A stretch of 64,000 nt of DNA from Comamonadaceae bacterium. Its GTDB lineage: Bacteria > Pseudomonadota > Gammaproteobacteria > Burkholderiales > Burkholderiaceae_C. Below the pieces are notes generated by a model. That model did not search any database. It was given only the letters and a program-made list of their open reading frames with translations, and was not told where the DNA came from. The stretch spans positions 89,259 to 153,258 of the forward strand of contig CANFLU010000002.1 of assembly GCA_947447975.1 (NCBI GenBank), written 5' to 3'. The position numbers and the translations under genes were made by a program. Shown piece after piece: positions 9,058 to 19,385 of this stretch (the first letter of the stretch is position 1; the number at the start of each line of letters is the position of its first letter).

Positions 9058-10242
9058 ATGAAAACACTGCGACTACGCGAAGGCAAAGAGCGCTCCTTGC
9101 TGCGCAAACACCCTTGGATATTTGAATCGGCGATTGCCAAGGGCGGTGGCGACAGCGGCGAGACGGTGCGGGTAGAGGGGCATGCAGGCCAGTTTTTGGG
9201 CTGGGCGGCCTTTAGCCCGCAGTCACGCATTCGCGCGCGCGTCTGGAGTTTCGAAGAAGGCGATCGGATTGATGCCGCATTTTTCGATACGCGCATTCGC
9301 GTGGCCATAGAGGCGCGAGTACGGCTGGCGATAGACAGCGACAGCCTGCGCTTGGTGCATGGAGAGTCCGACGGTTTGCCCGGCCTGATCGTAGACCGCT
9401 ATGGCGATACGCTGGTGGCGCAGTTTGGCAGCGCGGGTTGCGAGCGCTGGAAAGATGCGATTGCCGACGCCTTACTGGCGCATACCGGATTGGACAAAAT
9501 CTACGAACGCTCGGACGCCAGCAGCCGTGGCCTTGAAGGCCTGGATACCCGCGTTGGCTGGTTGCGTGGCCAAGGCGAGGTGGCGCTGGTGCTTCGCGAG
9601 CATGGCTGGCAACTTGGGCTGGACATTGCGCAAGGGCATAAGACCGGTTACTACCTGGACCAGCGCGACAGCCGCCAGCGTTTTGCGCACTATGTACAGC
9701 GCCTGCAATCGCAGCGGGTGCTCAATTGTTATTGCTATACCGGCGGCTTTAGCGTGGCGGCGCTGGCCGGGGGCGCAGCGCATGTGACGTCCATCGACTC
9801 GTCGGCGCCCGCGCTGGCGCTGGCGGCTAGCAATGTGGCGCACAACGGTTTTGCGGCCGAGCGCGCCGAATTTATCGACGCCGATGTGAACGCCAGCTTG
9901 CGCCGCTTTGCCAAAGAGGGACGCCGCTTTGACGCCATTGTGCTGGACCCGCCCAAGCTAGCCCCCACCATTGCGCACGCCGAGCGTGCCGCGCGCGCGT
10001 ACAAAGACATCAACCGCCTGGCCTTGCAAATTTTGGAGCCACAAGGCGTGTTGTTTACGTTTTCGTGTTCTGGCGGGATCAGCGCAGATTTGTTTCACAA
10101 GATCGTCGCCTCCGCGGGCGCGGACGCCGGGGTCGATGGTTTTATCAGCGAACGCCTGGGCGCCGCACCCGACCACCCGATGACCTTGAATTTTCCTGAA
10201 GGCGAGTACCTCAAAGGCTTGGTGGTGGTACGTAAGGCTTAA
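9058..10242 (+). CDS. rlmI: 23S rRNA m5C1962 methyltransferase, RlmI family
   Basis: S-adenosylmethionine-dependent RNA methyltransferase, probably making 5-methylcytosine at position 1962 of 23S rRNA. The 394-residue protein has an N-terminal PUA-like domain (residues 1-75), the AdoMet-binding motif NCYCYTGGFSVAALAGGAA near residue 225, motif IV VLDPPKLAP near 300 and the catalytic-Cys block FTFSCSGGIS near 340. E. coli RlmI has 396 residues. The ATG at 9058 (MKTLRLREGKE) aligns with the family; an upstream ATG at 9022 would add 12 residues. Confidence 0.88.
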   Translation: MKTLRLREGKERSLLRKHPWIFESAIAKGGGDSGETVRVEGHAGQFLGWAAFSPQSRIRARVWSFEEGDRIDAAFFDTRIRVAIEARVRLAIDSDSLRLVHGESDGLPGLIVDRYGDTLVAQFGSAGCERWKDAIADALLAHTGLDKIYERSDASSRGLEGLDTRVGWLRGQGEVALVLREHGWQLGLDIAQGHKTGYYLDQRDSRQRFAHYVQRLQSQRVLNCYCYTGGFSVAALAGGAAHVTSIDSSAPALALAASNVAHNGFAAERAEFIDADVNASLRRFAKEGRRFDAIVLDPPKLAPTIAHAERAARAYKDINRLALQILEPQGVLFTFSCSGGISADLFHKIVASAGADAGVDGFISERLGAAPDHPMTLNFPEGEYLKGLVVVRKA

Positions 10243-10370
10243 AGACCGACTGCGCTAAATATTCGACGCCATGGATGGGCACGGCCGGCGGCCTCGCAAT
10301 GACGGAACTACGGTCAGCCATGCCTTGCGATGGCCTGCCAATGACTCCATCGTCGCTTAGGCTACAAGGC
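10243..10370. repeat. Possible dispersed extragenic repeat
   Basis: The gap between the convergent rlmI and EamA genes contains CCTCGCAATGACGG and, further on, CATCGTCGCTTAGGCT. Both resemble parts of the dispersed extragenic repeats seen in many proteobacterial genomes around a CTCGCAATGACG core. No second copy is present in this window, so the call is tentative. Confidence 0.25.
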
Positions 10371-11216
10371 TCAAGCCAAACGCAGTGCCATAACGCCCAG
10401 CACGATGGACAGGGTGCCCAGCACGCGGGGCCGAGTCCAGGGTTCTTTGAGCAACCAGGCGCCCAAAATGGCGGCAAAGAGTACCGAGGTTTCGCGCAGT
10501 GCGGCGATCAGCGCCACCGGCGCGACCGTCATCGCCCACAGGGCTATCGAATAAGAAGCCAGCGATGCCGCAGCACCCCCTGCAGCCAGACGCCAGCGCC
10601 CGCGCACATAGGGCATGACGGCACCCTTGCGTTGCCACAAAACCAGAAAGGCAAAAGGCCATCCATCCAGCGCAAACAGCAACGCAGCGTATTGCAAAAC
10701 ATGGCCGGACAGGCGGGCGCCTTTGGCATCGACCACGGTGTAAATCGCAATCAGCACCGCGTTGCACAGGGCAAACACCACGGCTTTTTTTTGCGCCAGC
10801 ATGGCGCCGCCTGCGCCCAGCAAAAGCAGGCCACAACTAACGCACAGCACACCCAAGCAAGCCAAGGGCGTGAGGGCTTCATCGAGCAGCACCAAAGAAC
10901 TAAGCGCCACCAACACCGGCGCAGTGCCGCGCATCAGCGGGTAAGCCAGGCCCAAATCGCCATGCCGGTAGGCCCCGGCCAGCGCAAAGTAATAGGCCAC
11001 ATGTACCAGCAAGGATGCAGCGATATAGGGCCACACCTGCGGGTCTGGCAGGCCAAGGTACAGGCACAGCGGTATCGCATAACAAGAACAAAGCACATGG
11101 ATCAGCGCGGTATCCAGCGTTTTGTCGGTACTGGATTTGACCAGTGCATTCCAGCTGGCGTGGAGCAGCGCACCGACCAGAACGGCCAGCAGCACCTGCG
11201 GACTCAGACTGGGCAC
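10371..11216 (-). CDS. EamA/DMT-family permease
   Basis: A 281-residue inner-membrane protein with about ten hydrophobic helices in two repeats, characteristic of drug/metabolite transporters. Recognisable blocks are LLHASWNALVKSS near the N-terminus, LAYPLMRGTAPVLVALSS at the end of the first repeat and ETSVLFAAILGAWLLKE in the second. It begins 72 bases after the phosphonate HD-oxygenase gene on the same strand and could be the last gene of that operon. A role in moving a phosphonate or its products is only a guess from position; most family members export metabolites. Confidence 0.85.
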   Translation of the reverse strand: MPSLSPQVLLAVLVGALLHASWNALVKSSTDKTLDTALIHVLCSCYAIPLCLYLGLPDPQVWPYIAASLLVHVAYYFALAGAYRHGDLGLAYPLMRGTAPVLVALSSLVLLDEALTPLACLGVLCVSCGLLLLGAGGAMLAQKKAVVFALCNAVLIAIYTVVDAKGARLSGHVLQYAALLFALDGWPFAFLVLWQRKGAVMPYVRGRWRLAAGGAAASLASYSIALWAMTVAPVALIAALRETSVLFAAILGAWLLKEPWTRPRVLGTLSIVLGVMALRLA

Positions 11217-11288
11217 GCCACCTCAGTGCCCCAGCGCACTTTGCCTAGCGCGCGTTGGAGCAATGCAAGCCATGTCATGCACGCGGCC

Positions 11289-11849
11289 TCAGTGCAAGAG
11301 TGCGCAACGGCTTGCATACTGCAAAAAGTGATCGAGATCCGGCGTTGGCAGGCCTGATTGCTTGGCGCGGTCGTCCCACACACGCAGGCGCACCGCTTCA
11401 CAGGCGCCCGGCTCTTGCAAAAATGCCTGCGCCTGCTCCGCACTGAACACACCGCCTTGCAGTGCCAGGCTGCGCTTGGAGTCCTCGGACAAAGCAGCGT
11501 AGTAATCCGGCCGTGTGGCGCACAAATAGCGCTTGGCATTGACGTGGCGCTGGATGGCATCGACCACCGTATCAGGGAACAGGCCGCGCAAGAAAGGCAC
11601 GACGCGGTACTGGTGCACATCGTCCACGCCTTGGGCGCTGGGCGTCTCGCCCAGCGCATGCAACAAATGGCCCAGGTCGTGCAATAGCGCGGCGCAGATC
11701 AAGCCGTCGTCAGCGCCTTCTTGCTCGGCTTGCAGGGCGCATTGCAGCGCGTGTTCGAGGTGGCTCACCGGTTCGCCGGTGTATTGCTCTGCGCCGCGTG
11801 CGACAAACAGATCGCGTATCGCAGCAAGGCGGGGCGTAAGGGCTGCCAT
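11289..11849 (-). CDS. PhnZ-like HD-domain diiron oxygenase (phosphonate operon HD protein)
   Basis: The 186-residue protein carries the mixed-valence diiron oxygenase signature of PhnZ, which cleaves 2-amino-1-hydroxyethylphosphonate to glycine and phosphate. Visible residues: Tyr23 and Glu26 in the mobile loop, His33, His57-Asp58 (LLHDLGH), His61, His79, His102, Lys106 and Asp160, nearly co-linear with PhnZ (Tyr24, Glu27, His34, His58-Asp59, His62, His80, His104, Lys108, Asp161). It is the fourth gene of phnR-phnA-phnY-HD, six bases after phnY. The 2-oxoglutarate hydroxylase (PhnY*) that normally feeds PhnZ is not in the window. Assignment as an oxygenase is well supported by residues; the substrate is inferred. 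Confidence 0.82.
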   Translation of the reverse strand: MAALTPRLAAIRDLFVARGAEQYTGEPVSHLEHALQCALQAEQEGADDGLICAALLHDLGHLLHALGETPSAQGVDDVHQYRVVPFLRGLFPDTVVDAIQRHVNAKRYLCATRPDYYAALSEDSKRSLALQGGVFSAEQAQAFLQEPGACEAVRLRVWDDRAKQSGLPTPDLDHFLQYASRCALLH

Positions 11850-11855
11850 GGTGCT

Positions 11856-13313
11856 CTATACCCAAGGCAGGGAATAGGTTTTGACGTTAGTGAAACTTTT
11901 CATTGCTTCCTGCACGCCTTCTTTGTAGCCCAGGCCCGAGTCTTTGATGCCACCAAAAGGCGTGAGTTCCAATCGGTAGCCCGGCACTTCGCGCACATTG
12001 ACGGTACCCATTTGCAATTCATTCACAAAGCGCACGATATCGTCCATGCGGTTGGTGCATACGCCGCTGGACAAACCGTAGGCTGTGCCGTTGGCAATCG
12101 CAATCGCCTCGTCGATATTGGAAAAACGGATGATGGGCGATACCGGGCCGAAGGTTTCTTCGCGCACCACGGTCATTTCCGGGCGCACTTGGTCGATGAC
12201 GGTTGGCGCGTACAAAGCACCGCGCCGCTGGTTGCCGTGCAAGAGACGCGCACCTTGGGACACCGCTTCGTTCACGCGCGCTTCAAACAGCATGGCGGCC
12301 TGCTCGTCGATCACAGTGCCCATTAGGTTTGTCTCGTCCGCCGGATCGCCATAACTCCAGGCGCGGGTTTTTGCTAGTACCAGGTCGGTAAAGTCTTTGG
12401 CGACTTTGTCATGTACCAGCATGCGCTTCACGGCGGTGCAGCGCTGACCCGAATTTTTGTAAGACCCATTGACCGCCAGCGTGGCCGCTTCTTCCAGGTC
12501 GGCATCGTCCATCACGATCAAGGGGTCATTACCACCCAGCTCCAGCACCACGCGGCGGTAGCCGGCTTTGGCGGCGATGTATTTGCCAATCGGCACACCG
12601 CCGGTAAAGGTAATGAGGTCCACTTGCGCATGGGTGAGCATTTCGTCGGCAATCTCTGCGGGGTCACCGGTGATGATTTGCAGCATCTGCGGCGGCAGTC
12701 CGCCCTGGTACAGCAGTTGGGCTAAATAGATCGCGGAGAACGGTACTTTCTCCGAAGGCTTGAGCACCATGCGGTTGTTGGTGGCGATACTGGGAATGAT
12801 TTTGTGCGCCACCTGGTTCATGGGGTGGTTAAACGGCGTGATCGCGCTGATCACGCCCAGCAGAGGCGAGCGCTGCGTATAGACGCGTCGCTGCTTGCCA
12901 TGGTGTGTGAGGTCGCAGCTAAAAATTTGGCCATCGTCTTTCAACACCTCTTGCGCGCCGAACAAGAGCACATCGCTGACGCGGCCCGCTTCATAGACTG
13001 CGTCTTTCATGCACAAGCCAGATTCGGCGCTGATCAGGCGCGCAATGTCTTGTACATGCGTGCGTACCAGCGCAGCGGTGTTATTCAAAATTGCCGCGCG
13101 CTCGTAGCGCGTCAGGCGGCTTTGGTAGGCATGGGCCCAGGCGTAGGCCTGACGCACTTCCTCGAGTGTGGCCTTGGGTATTTGGCCTAGGCGCGCGTTG
13201 GTATAGGGGTTGAACACCTCGATGTGGCGCTCGCGGCCCGCGCCCAGTACCTGGCCGCCTAGGCGCATGGCGTCGAGTTGGTGTTCGCGTATGAAGTCAG
13301 CAATATCGGTCAT
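11856..13313 (-). CDS. phnY: Phosphonoacetaldehyde dehydrogenase
   Basis: NAD-dependent aldehyde dehydrogenase that oxidises phosphonoacetaldehyde to phosphonoacetate in the PhnW-PhnY-PhnA route from 2-aminoethylphosphonate to acetate and phosphate. At 485 residues it has the cofactor block ITPFNHPMNQVAHKI near 150, the general-base Glu in VVLELGGNDP near 255 and the catalytic Cys292 in SGQRCTAVKR. It lies between phnA (14 bases upstream) and the HD oxygenase (6 bases downstream), which fixes the specificity better than sequence alone; in isolation it would be called a generic succinate-semialdehyde-like dehydrogenase. Confidence 0.92.
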   Translation of the reverse strand: MTDIADFIREHQLDAMRLGGQVLGAGRERHIEVFNPYTNARLGQIPKATLEEVRQAYAWAHAYQSRLTRYERAAILNNTAALVRTHVQDIARLISAESGLCMKDAVYEAGRVSDVLLFGAQEVLKDDGQIFSCDLTHHGKQRRVYTQRSPLLGVISAITPFNHPMNQVAHKIIPSIATNNRMVLKPSEKVPFSAIYLAQLLYQGGLPPQMLQIITGDPAEIADEMLTHAQVDLITFTGGVPIGKYIAAKAGYRRVVLELGGNDPLIVMDDADLEEAATLAVNGSYKNSGQRCTAVKRMLVHDKVAKDFTDLVLAKTRAWSYGDPADETNLMGTVIDEQAAMLFEARVNEAVSQGARLLHGNQRRGALYAPTVIDQVRPEMTVVREETFGPVSPIIRFSNIDEAIAIANGTAYGLSSGVCTNRMDDIVRFVNELQMGTVNVREVPGYRLELTPFGGIKDSGLGYKEGVQEAMKSFTNVKTYSLPWV

Positions 13314-13327
13314 GGGCTGTCCTAGGT

Positions 13328-14563
<1,236 letters not shown>

Positions 14564-15286
14564 TTAGTTGCTGGCCTTGCCAGGCGGGTCTGCCGTGTAC
14601 TGGCTACGGGCGGTGCGCTCGCGGCTTTGCGTCACATGGCGGCGCAAGGTATCGGCTGCAAACGCGGCGTTGCGCGAACGTATGGCAGCCAGTACCTCAC
14701 GGTGCTCTTGGATGGAGCCGGTCAACAAATCCTGCGCCGCCAGATTACGCCTGCGGAACAAGCTCAGCTCGCGCGTGAGGCGCCGGTACAGCAGGTACAT
14801 CTTGCGGTTGCCCGCAAAAGACACCAGGGTTTCGTGGAATTCCACGTTGAGCCGGTAGTACAAAGCCGCGTCCTGCGCCTGCACCGCCTGCTCCATGCTG
14901 TCGATCATGGTTTGCAGGCTGGCCAGTTGCTCCTCGCTGGCCCGCGCCGCCAGCACCGCACCCACATGGGCTTCCATCATGGCCCGCAGTTCGTAAATTT
15001 CCAGTGCCTCTTGCAATGGAATCTGGCGTACATACACGCCCCGGTTTTTTTTCAAGGTCAAGAGCCCGGCTTCCTCCAGCACCCGAAAGGCCTCACGCAC
15101 CGGCCCGCGCGAGACACCCAAGCGCTCGGCCAAGGCCGCTTCGTTCAATTTATCACCCGGGCCGATTTCGCCCAAGGTGATCATCCGCTCCAAGGCCTGC
15201 TGCACCGCGCTCGTCAGCGAGCTGGTTTGCAGCATGGCGATGGTGGGCTGGGCGAGGTCCAACATGTCGAGGGTTTCGAAAGGCAT
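14564..15286 (-). CDS. phnR: GntR/FCR-family regulator of phosphonate use
   Basis: A 240-residue regulator with an N-terminal GntR winged helix (about residues 25-90; LNEAALAERLGVSRGPVREA then FRVLEEAGLL) and a helical FCD effector domain containing the metal-ligand pattern around YRLNVEFHETL and the C-terminal HREVLAAIRSRN...LRRHV. It matches the class of GntR regulators found in Burkholderiales phosphonate operons. It is divergent from phnW and first on the strand that carries phnA, phnY and the HD oxygenase. Palindromic DNA in the 155-base gap to phnW (15320-15332) is a candidate operator. The inducer is unknown; phosphonoacetaldehyde or AEP are possible. Confidence 0.88.
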   Translation of the reverse strand: MPFETLDMLDLAQPTIAMLQTSSLTSAVQQALERMITLGEIGPGDKLNEAALAERLGVSRGPVREAFRVLEEAGLLTLKKNRGVYVRQIPLQEALEIYELRAMMEAHVGAVLAARASEEQLASLQTMIDSMEQAVQAQDAALYYRLNVEFHETLVSFAGNRKMYLLYRRLTRELSLFRRRNLAAQDLLTGSIQEHREVLAAIRSRNAAFAADTLRRHVTQSRERTARSQYTADPPGKASN

Positions 15287-15319
15287 AGGGCAATTGGAGC
15301 AGAAAATTGCAGATTGTCA

Positions 15320-15332
15320 ACAATATTATTGT
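15320..15332. promoter_or_regulatory. Candidate PhnR operator between phnR and phnW
   Basis: ACAATATTATTGT is a perfect palindrome around a central T, preceded by the smaller palindrome TTGTCAACAA (15314-15323). It is the only strong symmetry in the phnR/phnW divergent gap and is AT-rich against a GC-rich background, as expected of a FCR-type GntR site overlapping promoters. No Pho box was found in this gap. Confidence 0.5.
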
Positions 15333-15441
15333 ATTCTCAGGGCTTGCACCCTTACGCTTCAGCTTTCGCGCCAACGCTTCGCGCAGTAAGCTTCTTGCCT
15401 GCGCACCCCCTGGACGCTTTTGGACTTTTGAGAACCCACCC

Positions 15442-16572
15442 ATGCCCTTGCACCGCGACGCCATCTTGCTCACCCCCGGCCCGCTGACCACCAGCTTGCG
15501 CACCAAGCTGGCCATGCTGCGCGACTGGGGCTCGTGGGATGCGGACTTCATCGCCGTCACCGCCAGCGTGCGCAAGAGCCTGCTGGACATCGTGCACGGG
15601 CAAGACAGCCATGTGGTCGTACCTTTGCAGGGCAGCGGCACCTTTAGCGTGGAGGCGGCAGTGGCCACGGTCGTGCCACGCGAGGGCCATGTACTGGTGC
15701 TGGACAACGGCGCCTATTGCAAACGCGCGGCCAAGCTCAGCAGTTTGATGGGGCGGCGCACGACGGTGCTGCCGTTTGACGACGCGCAGGCGGTATCGCC
15801 ACTGGCGTTGGAAGCTGCATTGCAAGCCGATGCCAGCATCAGCCATGTGTTGATGATCCATTGCGAGACCGGCGCCGGTGTGCTAAACCCCTTGCAGGCC
15901 GTGGCCGATGTGTGTGCGCGCCACGCCAAGGGTTTGATCGTCGACGCCATGAGCTCCTTTGGCGCGCTGCCGATTGATGCCCGTACCACGCGTTTTGATG
16001 CTTTGATTGCCGCCAGCGGCAAATGCCTGGAAGGCGTTCCAGGCATGGGCTTTGTTTTGTTGCACAAGCAAATACTGCCTGCTTGCGAAGGCAACAGCCA
16101 GTCCTTGGCCATGGATTTATTCGACCAACACGCCTATATGGAAAAAACCGGGCAATGGCGTTTTACGCCACCCACCCATGTGCTGGTGGCCTTGCAGGAA
16201 GCGATTGCCCAATTTGTCGAAGAAGGCGGGCAAAGCGCACGGCTGGCGCGCTACCAGGCTAATTGCGACACCTTGTTGCATGGCATGGCGGCGCTGGGTT
16301 TTGTGCCTTTTTTGCCGCCAGACATCCAAGCGCCCATCATTGTGACTTTCCATGCGCCTGCGGACCGGACCTACGAATTCAAAAAGTTTTACGACGCGGC
16401 CAAGCGCCATGGCTTTATCCTCTACCCTGGCAAGCTCACCCAAATCGAGACCTTTCGCGTCGGCTGCATTGGCGCGATAGGCACGGTGGAAATGGAGCAA
16501 GCGGTACATGCGGTAGCACGCGCGATGCAAGACCTAGGTATTACCCACGGCGCGCCCACAAACGCACCGTGA
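15442..16572 (+). CDS. phnW: 2-aminoethylphosphonate-pyruvate transaminase
   Basis: PLP enzyme that converts 2-aminoethylphosphonate and pyruvate to phosphonoacetaldehyde and alanine, the first step of the PhnW-PhnY-PhnA pathway. The start [18 protein letters not shown] is the class V aminotransferase motif that includes the substrate loop. The PLP lysine is Lys194 in [10 protein letters not shown]. Length, 376 residues, fits the family. The ATG at 15442 aligns with other PhnW proteins; the open frame extends to 15307 but crosses the presumed promoter. It is divergent from phnR and 18 bases before a glutamine-synthetase-like gene, so the two are probably co-transcribed. Confidence 0.95.
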   Translation: MPLHRDAILLTPGPLTTSLRTKLAMLRDWGSWDADFIAVTASVRKSLLDIVHGQDSHVVVPLQGSGTFSVEAAVATVVPREGHVLVLDNGAYCKRAAKLSSLMGRRTTVLPFDDAQAVSPLALEAALQADASISHVLMIHCETGAGVLNPLQAVADVCARHAKGLIVDAMSSFGALPIDARTTRFDALIAASGKCLEGVPGMGFVLLHKQILPACEGNSQSLAMDLFDQHAYMEKTGQWRFTPPTHVLVALQEAIAQFVEEGGQSARLARYQANCDTLLHGMAALGFVPFLPPDIQAPIIVTFHAPADRTYEFKKFYDAAKRHGFILYPGKLTQIETFRVGCIGAIGTVEMEQAVHAVARAMQDLGITHGAPTNAP

Positions 16573-16590
16573 ATACAAACGGAGCAATTC

Positions 16591-17964
16591 ATGGCAAGTC
16601 AAAAGCAGCACCCAGCAGTGGCTGCCGTCGCGAAAAGCGGCAGCAACAAGGTGAAGGTCGCCGTGAGCGATATCGACGGCATCTTGCGCGGTAAATACCT
16701 GCACATCGACAAATTTCTAAGCGCAGCCCAGCCCTACCCTGGCGGAGGATTTGGCTTTTGCGACGTGGTCTTTGGCTGGGATGCGCATGACACCTGCTAC
16801 GACAACACCAACGTCACCGGCTGGCAACACGGCTTCCCCGACGCCCTGGCCCGGCTCGACCTGAACACCGCCCGTACTGTGCCCTGGGATAAGCAGGTGC
16901 CGTTTTTCCTGGGCGAGTTTGTGAACGCCGATGGGTCGCCCTACGCAGTGTGCCCGCGCCAGACGCTTAAGCGCGTGCTGGCACGAGCGCACAAAATGGG
17001 CTTGACCCCCATGACCGGCATGGAGTTTGAATGGTTTAACTTCAAAGAAACGCCGCAAAGCTGGGCCGACAAAAAAGGTGTGGGGCCAACCTCGCTGACC
17101 CCGGGTATGTTTGGCTATTCGCTTTTGCGCATGGCCGATAACGGCGGTTTTTTCAATGCCTTGATGGACGATATGCAAGCCTTTGGCGTGCCCATCGAAG
17201 GCCTGCACACCGAAACGGGCCCTGGCGTCTACGAAGCTGCGATTGCCTTCTCCGAAGCGCTGGAGCAAGCGGACCGCGCCATACTGTTCAAAACCGGCGC
17301 GCGCGAGATCGGCAAGCGCTACGACATCATGCCCAGTTTTATGGCCAAGTGGAACCAGCACCTTCCCGGCTGCAGCGGCCATATCCACCAGTCCTTGAGC
17401 GACGGTAAAAACAATGTGTTTGCCGACGCCAAAGGCCGGCACGGCATGAGCAAATTGTTCGAAAGCTACCTGGCCGGGCAAGTGGCTTGCCTGATGGAGT
17501 TTGCGCCCATGTTCTGGCCCACCATTAATAGCTACAAGCGCCTGGTCGATGGGTTTTGGGCGCCGGTCAAACCCACCTGGGGCGTGGACAACCGCACCGC
17601 AAGCTTTCGCGTCATTGCCGGTTCGCCCAAGTCCACCCGTTTGGAGACACGCTGCCCCGGCGCTGACGTGAACCCGTATCTGGCAATGGCCGCCGTCATT
17701 GCCGCAGGTCTGGACGGCGTAGAAAAAGGCCTCAAACTCAAGGCCCCGGCGATTACCGGCACCAATCTGGGCGCAGAAAACATCCCGCGGGCACCACGCA
17801 CCTTGATAGAAACCACGCGCAATTTCCGCGAATCCAAAATCGCCCGCGATTGGCTGGGCGATACCTTTGTCGATCACTTTGCCGCCACCCGCGAATGGGA
17901 GTGGCGCCAGTGGCTCGATGGTGTGACCGATTGGGAACTCAAACGCTATTTCGAAATTATTTAA
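16591..17964 (+). CDS. Glutamine-synthetase-family gamma-glutamyl-amine ligase
   Basis: A 457-residue enzyme with the complete glutamine synthetase catalytic frame: Glu residues in GMEFEWFNF and LHTETGPGVYE, the His of GCSGHIHQSL, and the glutamate/ATP site RLETRCPGADVNPYLAMA. The N-terminal part differs from GlnA, and the length and sequence place it with PuuA/GlnA4-like ligases that join glutamate to an amine. Eighteen bases after phnW and followed by an alcohol dehydrogenase, a gamma-glutamyl hydrolase and an aldehyde dehydrogenase, it probably adds glutamate to a small amine such as an amino alcohol. Substrate is inferred. A housekeeping glutamine synthetase is unlikely given these neighbours. 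Confidence 0.82.
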   Translation: MASQKQHPAVAAVAKSGSNKVKVAVSDIDGILRGKYLHIDKFLSAAQPYPGGGFGFCDVVFGWDAHDTCYDNTNVTGWQHGFPDALARLDLNTARTVPWDKQVPFFLGEFVNADGSPYAVCPRQTLKRVLARAHKMGLTPMTGMEFEWFNFKETPQSWADKKGVGPTSLTPGMFGYSLLRMADNGGFFNALMDDMQAFGVPIEGLHTETGPGVYEAAIAFSEALEQADRAILFKTGAREIGKRYDIMPSFMAKWNQHLPGCSGHIHQSLSDGKNNVFADAKGRHGMSKLFESYLAGQVACLMEFAPMFWPTINSYKRLVDGFWAPVKPTWGVDNRTASFRVIAGSPKSTRLETRCPGADVNPYLAMAAVIAAGLDGVEKGLKLKAPAITGTNLGAENIPRAPRTLIETTRNFRESKIARDWLGDTFVDHFAATREWEWRQWLDGVTDWELKRYFEII

Positions 17965-18125
17965 GTCATAGCGGAAAAACCCCTGCGCCTAACTGTTGAG
18001 CCCCTACTTAGTCGCATTGCATGGGGGAGATGGTATGAAAAACGGTAACAATCGCAGCTAGTGCGCGCGCGGCCCTTTTTTCCAAGGCCTTGCCAAGCGC
18101 TGCAAAACTTTTCTAAAGATTTTCT

Positions 18126-19259
18126 ATGAGCATTACCTCTTTTTCCTTTCCGACCCCCATCCGCTTTGGCGCGGGCGCGCGCAAGCTGGTCGCTGCCCAT
18201 TTGCAGGAGCTGGGGCTCAAACGCCCGCTGATCGTCACTGACCGGGCCTTGGGCGCGCTGCCGGTGCTGGCCGAGTTTCAATCCCATTTGTCGGGGCTGG
18301 ACGTGGCGGTTTTCTCCGGCGTGTTCGGCAATCCCACCTGTAGCCAGGTGATGGATGGCGCGGTGGCATATAAAGCGCATCAAGCCGACTGCATCATCGG
18401 CTTTGGCGGCGGCGCGGCGCTGGACGTTGCCAAGGTAGTGGGTATTGCCGCCACGCACGCGGGCGATATTTTGGAGTACGTCTGGGACCATCCGCAGGTG
18501 CGCCCCATCAGCGCGCCGCTGCCCTATTTTGTGGCCCTGCCCACCACCTCGGGCACCGGTTCGGAAGTGGGCCGCTCCAGCGTGGTCAGCGAGAACGAAA
18601 CGCACTTAAAGCGCGTGGTCTTTAGCCCCAAAATTTTGGCGCGCATGGTGTTTGCCGACCCCGAACTCACCCTGGGCCTGCCAACCCATGTCACCGCCGC
18701 TACCGGTATGGACGCACTCACCCACAACATCGAGAGTTATCTGTCCCCAGCCTACCACCCGCTGTGCGATGGCATCGCCTTGGAAGGTACCCGCATTGCG
18801 GCCGCTGCACTGCAGACCGCAGTGAAAGAGCCCGGCAATCTGCAAGCGCGCGGCGACATGATGATGGCTTCCATGATGGGCGCCATTGCTTTCCAAAAAG
18901 ATTTGGGTGCGGTGCATTCCTGCGCGCACGCCCTGGGCGCGGTCTGCGACCTGCACCACGGCCTGGCCAATGCTTTGATGATCGACACCGTGTTGGCTTG
19001 GAACTTTGAAGCCGTGCCTGCTAAGTTCGATGAATTGGCGCATGTCTGCCGCGTCGCTGGTGGTGGTAAAGCCTTTGTGCCCTGGCTCAAAACGCTTAAG
19101 ACCAGCATCGGCATTACCGGCGGCTTGGCCGCGCATGGCGTGAAAGCAGAACATATGGCCCGCCTAGTGGATGTGGCCCAGGCCGACATCTGCCACCAGA
19201 CCAATCCAAGACCCTGCACCCCGGCCGATTTTGAGCGCCTGTTCCGCCAGGCGATGTAA
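18126..19259 (+). CDS. Iron-containing (group III) alcohol dehydrogenase
   Basis: NAD(P)-dependent dehydrogenase of the Fe-ADH family, 377 residues. The dinucleotide block IIGFGGGAALDVAKVVG lies near residue 100 and PTTSGTGSEV near 140. The metal ligands Asp196, His200 (TGMDALTHNIE), His264 (GAVHSCAHALG) and His278 (LHHGLANA) are all present, so an active metal enzyme is expected. It sits 161 bases after the gamma-glutamyl ligase gene. In a gamma-glutamyl-amino-alcohol route it would oxidise the free hydroxyl to an aldehyde. A role on a phosphonate alcohol next to phnW cannot be excluded. Confidence 0.88.
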   Translation: MSITSFSFPTPIRFGAGARKLVAAHLQELGLKRPLIVTDRALGALPVLAEFQSHLSGLDVAVFSGVFGNPTCSQVMDGAVAYKAHQADCIIGFGGGAALDVAKVVGIAATHAGDILEYVWDHPQVRPISAPLPYFVALPTTSGTGSEVGRSSVVSENETHLKRVVFSPKILARMVFADPELTLGLPTHVTAATGMDALTHNIESYLSPAYHPLCDGIALEGTRIAAAALQTAVKEPGNLQARGDMMMASMMGAIAFQKDLGAVHSCAHALGAVCDLHHGLANALMIDTVLAWNFEAVPAKFDELAHVCRVAGGGKAFVPWLKTLKTSIGITGGLAAHGVKAEHMARLVDVAQADICHQTNPRPCTPADFERLFRQAM

Positions 19260-19385
19260 GCTCTAGGTACGCGAAACGCTTGTGCTCCTTTCCCACTTTC
19301 ACATACCGCCCAGGTAGGCGAATGCGGCTACTGCCAAGCCACTTGCCGACACTTTTTACCAACCCTTCATTTCTTGTTTTTGACC

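Noticed and set aside
15287..15441. Pho box between phnR and phnW
   Set aside because: No pair of CTGTCAT-like direct repeats with 11-base spacing is present.
18035..18061. Eight-codon leader peptide (MKNGNNRS) with a GGGGGAG ribosome site before the Fe-ADH gene
   Set aside because: The ribosome-site-like sequence is good, but the peptide has no run of regulatory codons and no alternative hairpins or terminator were seen after it.
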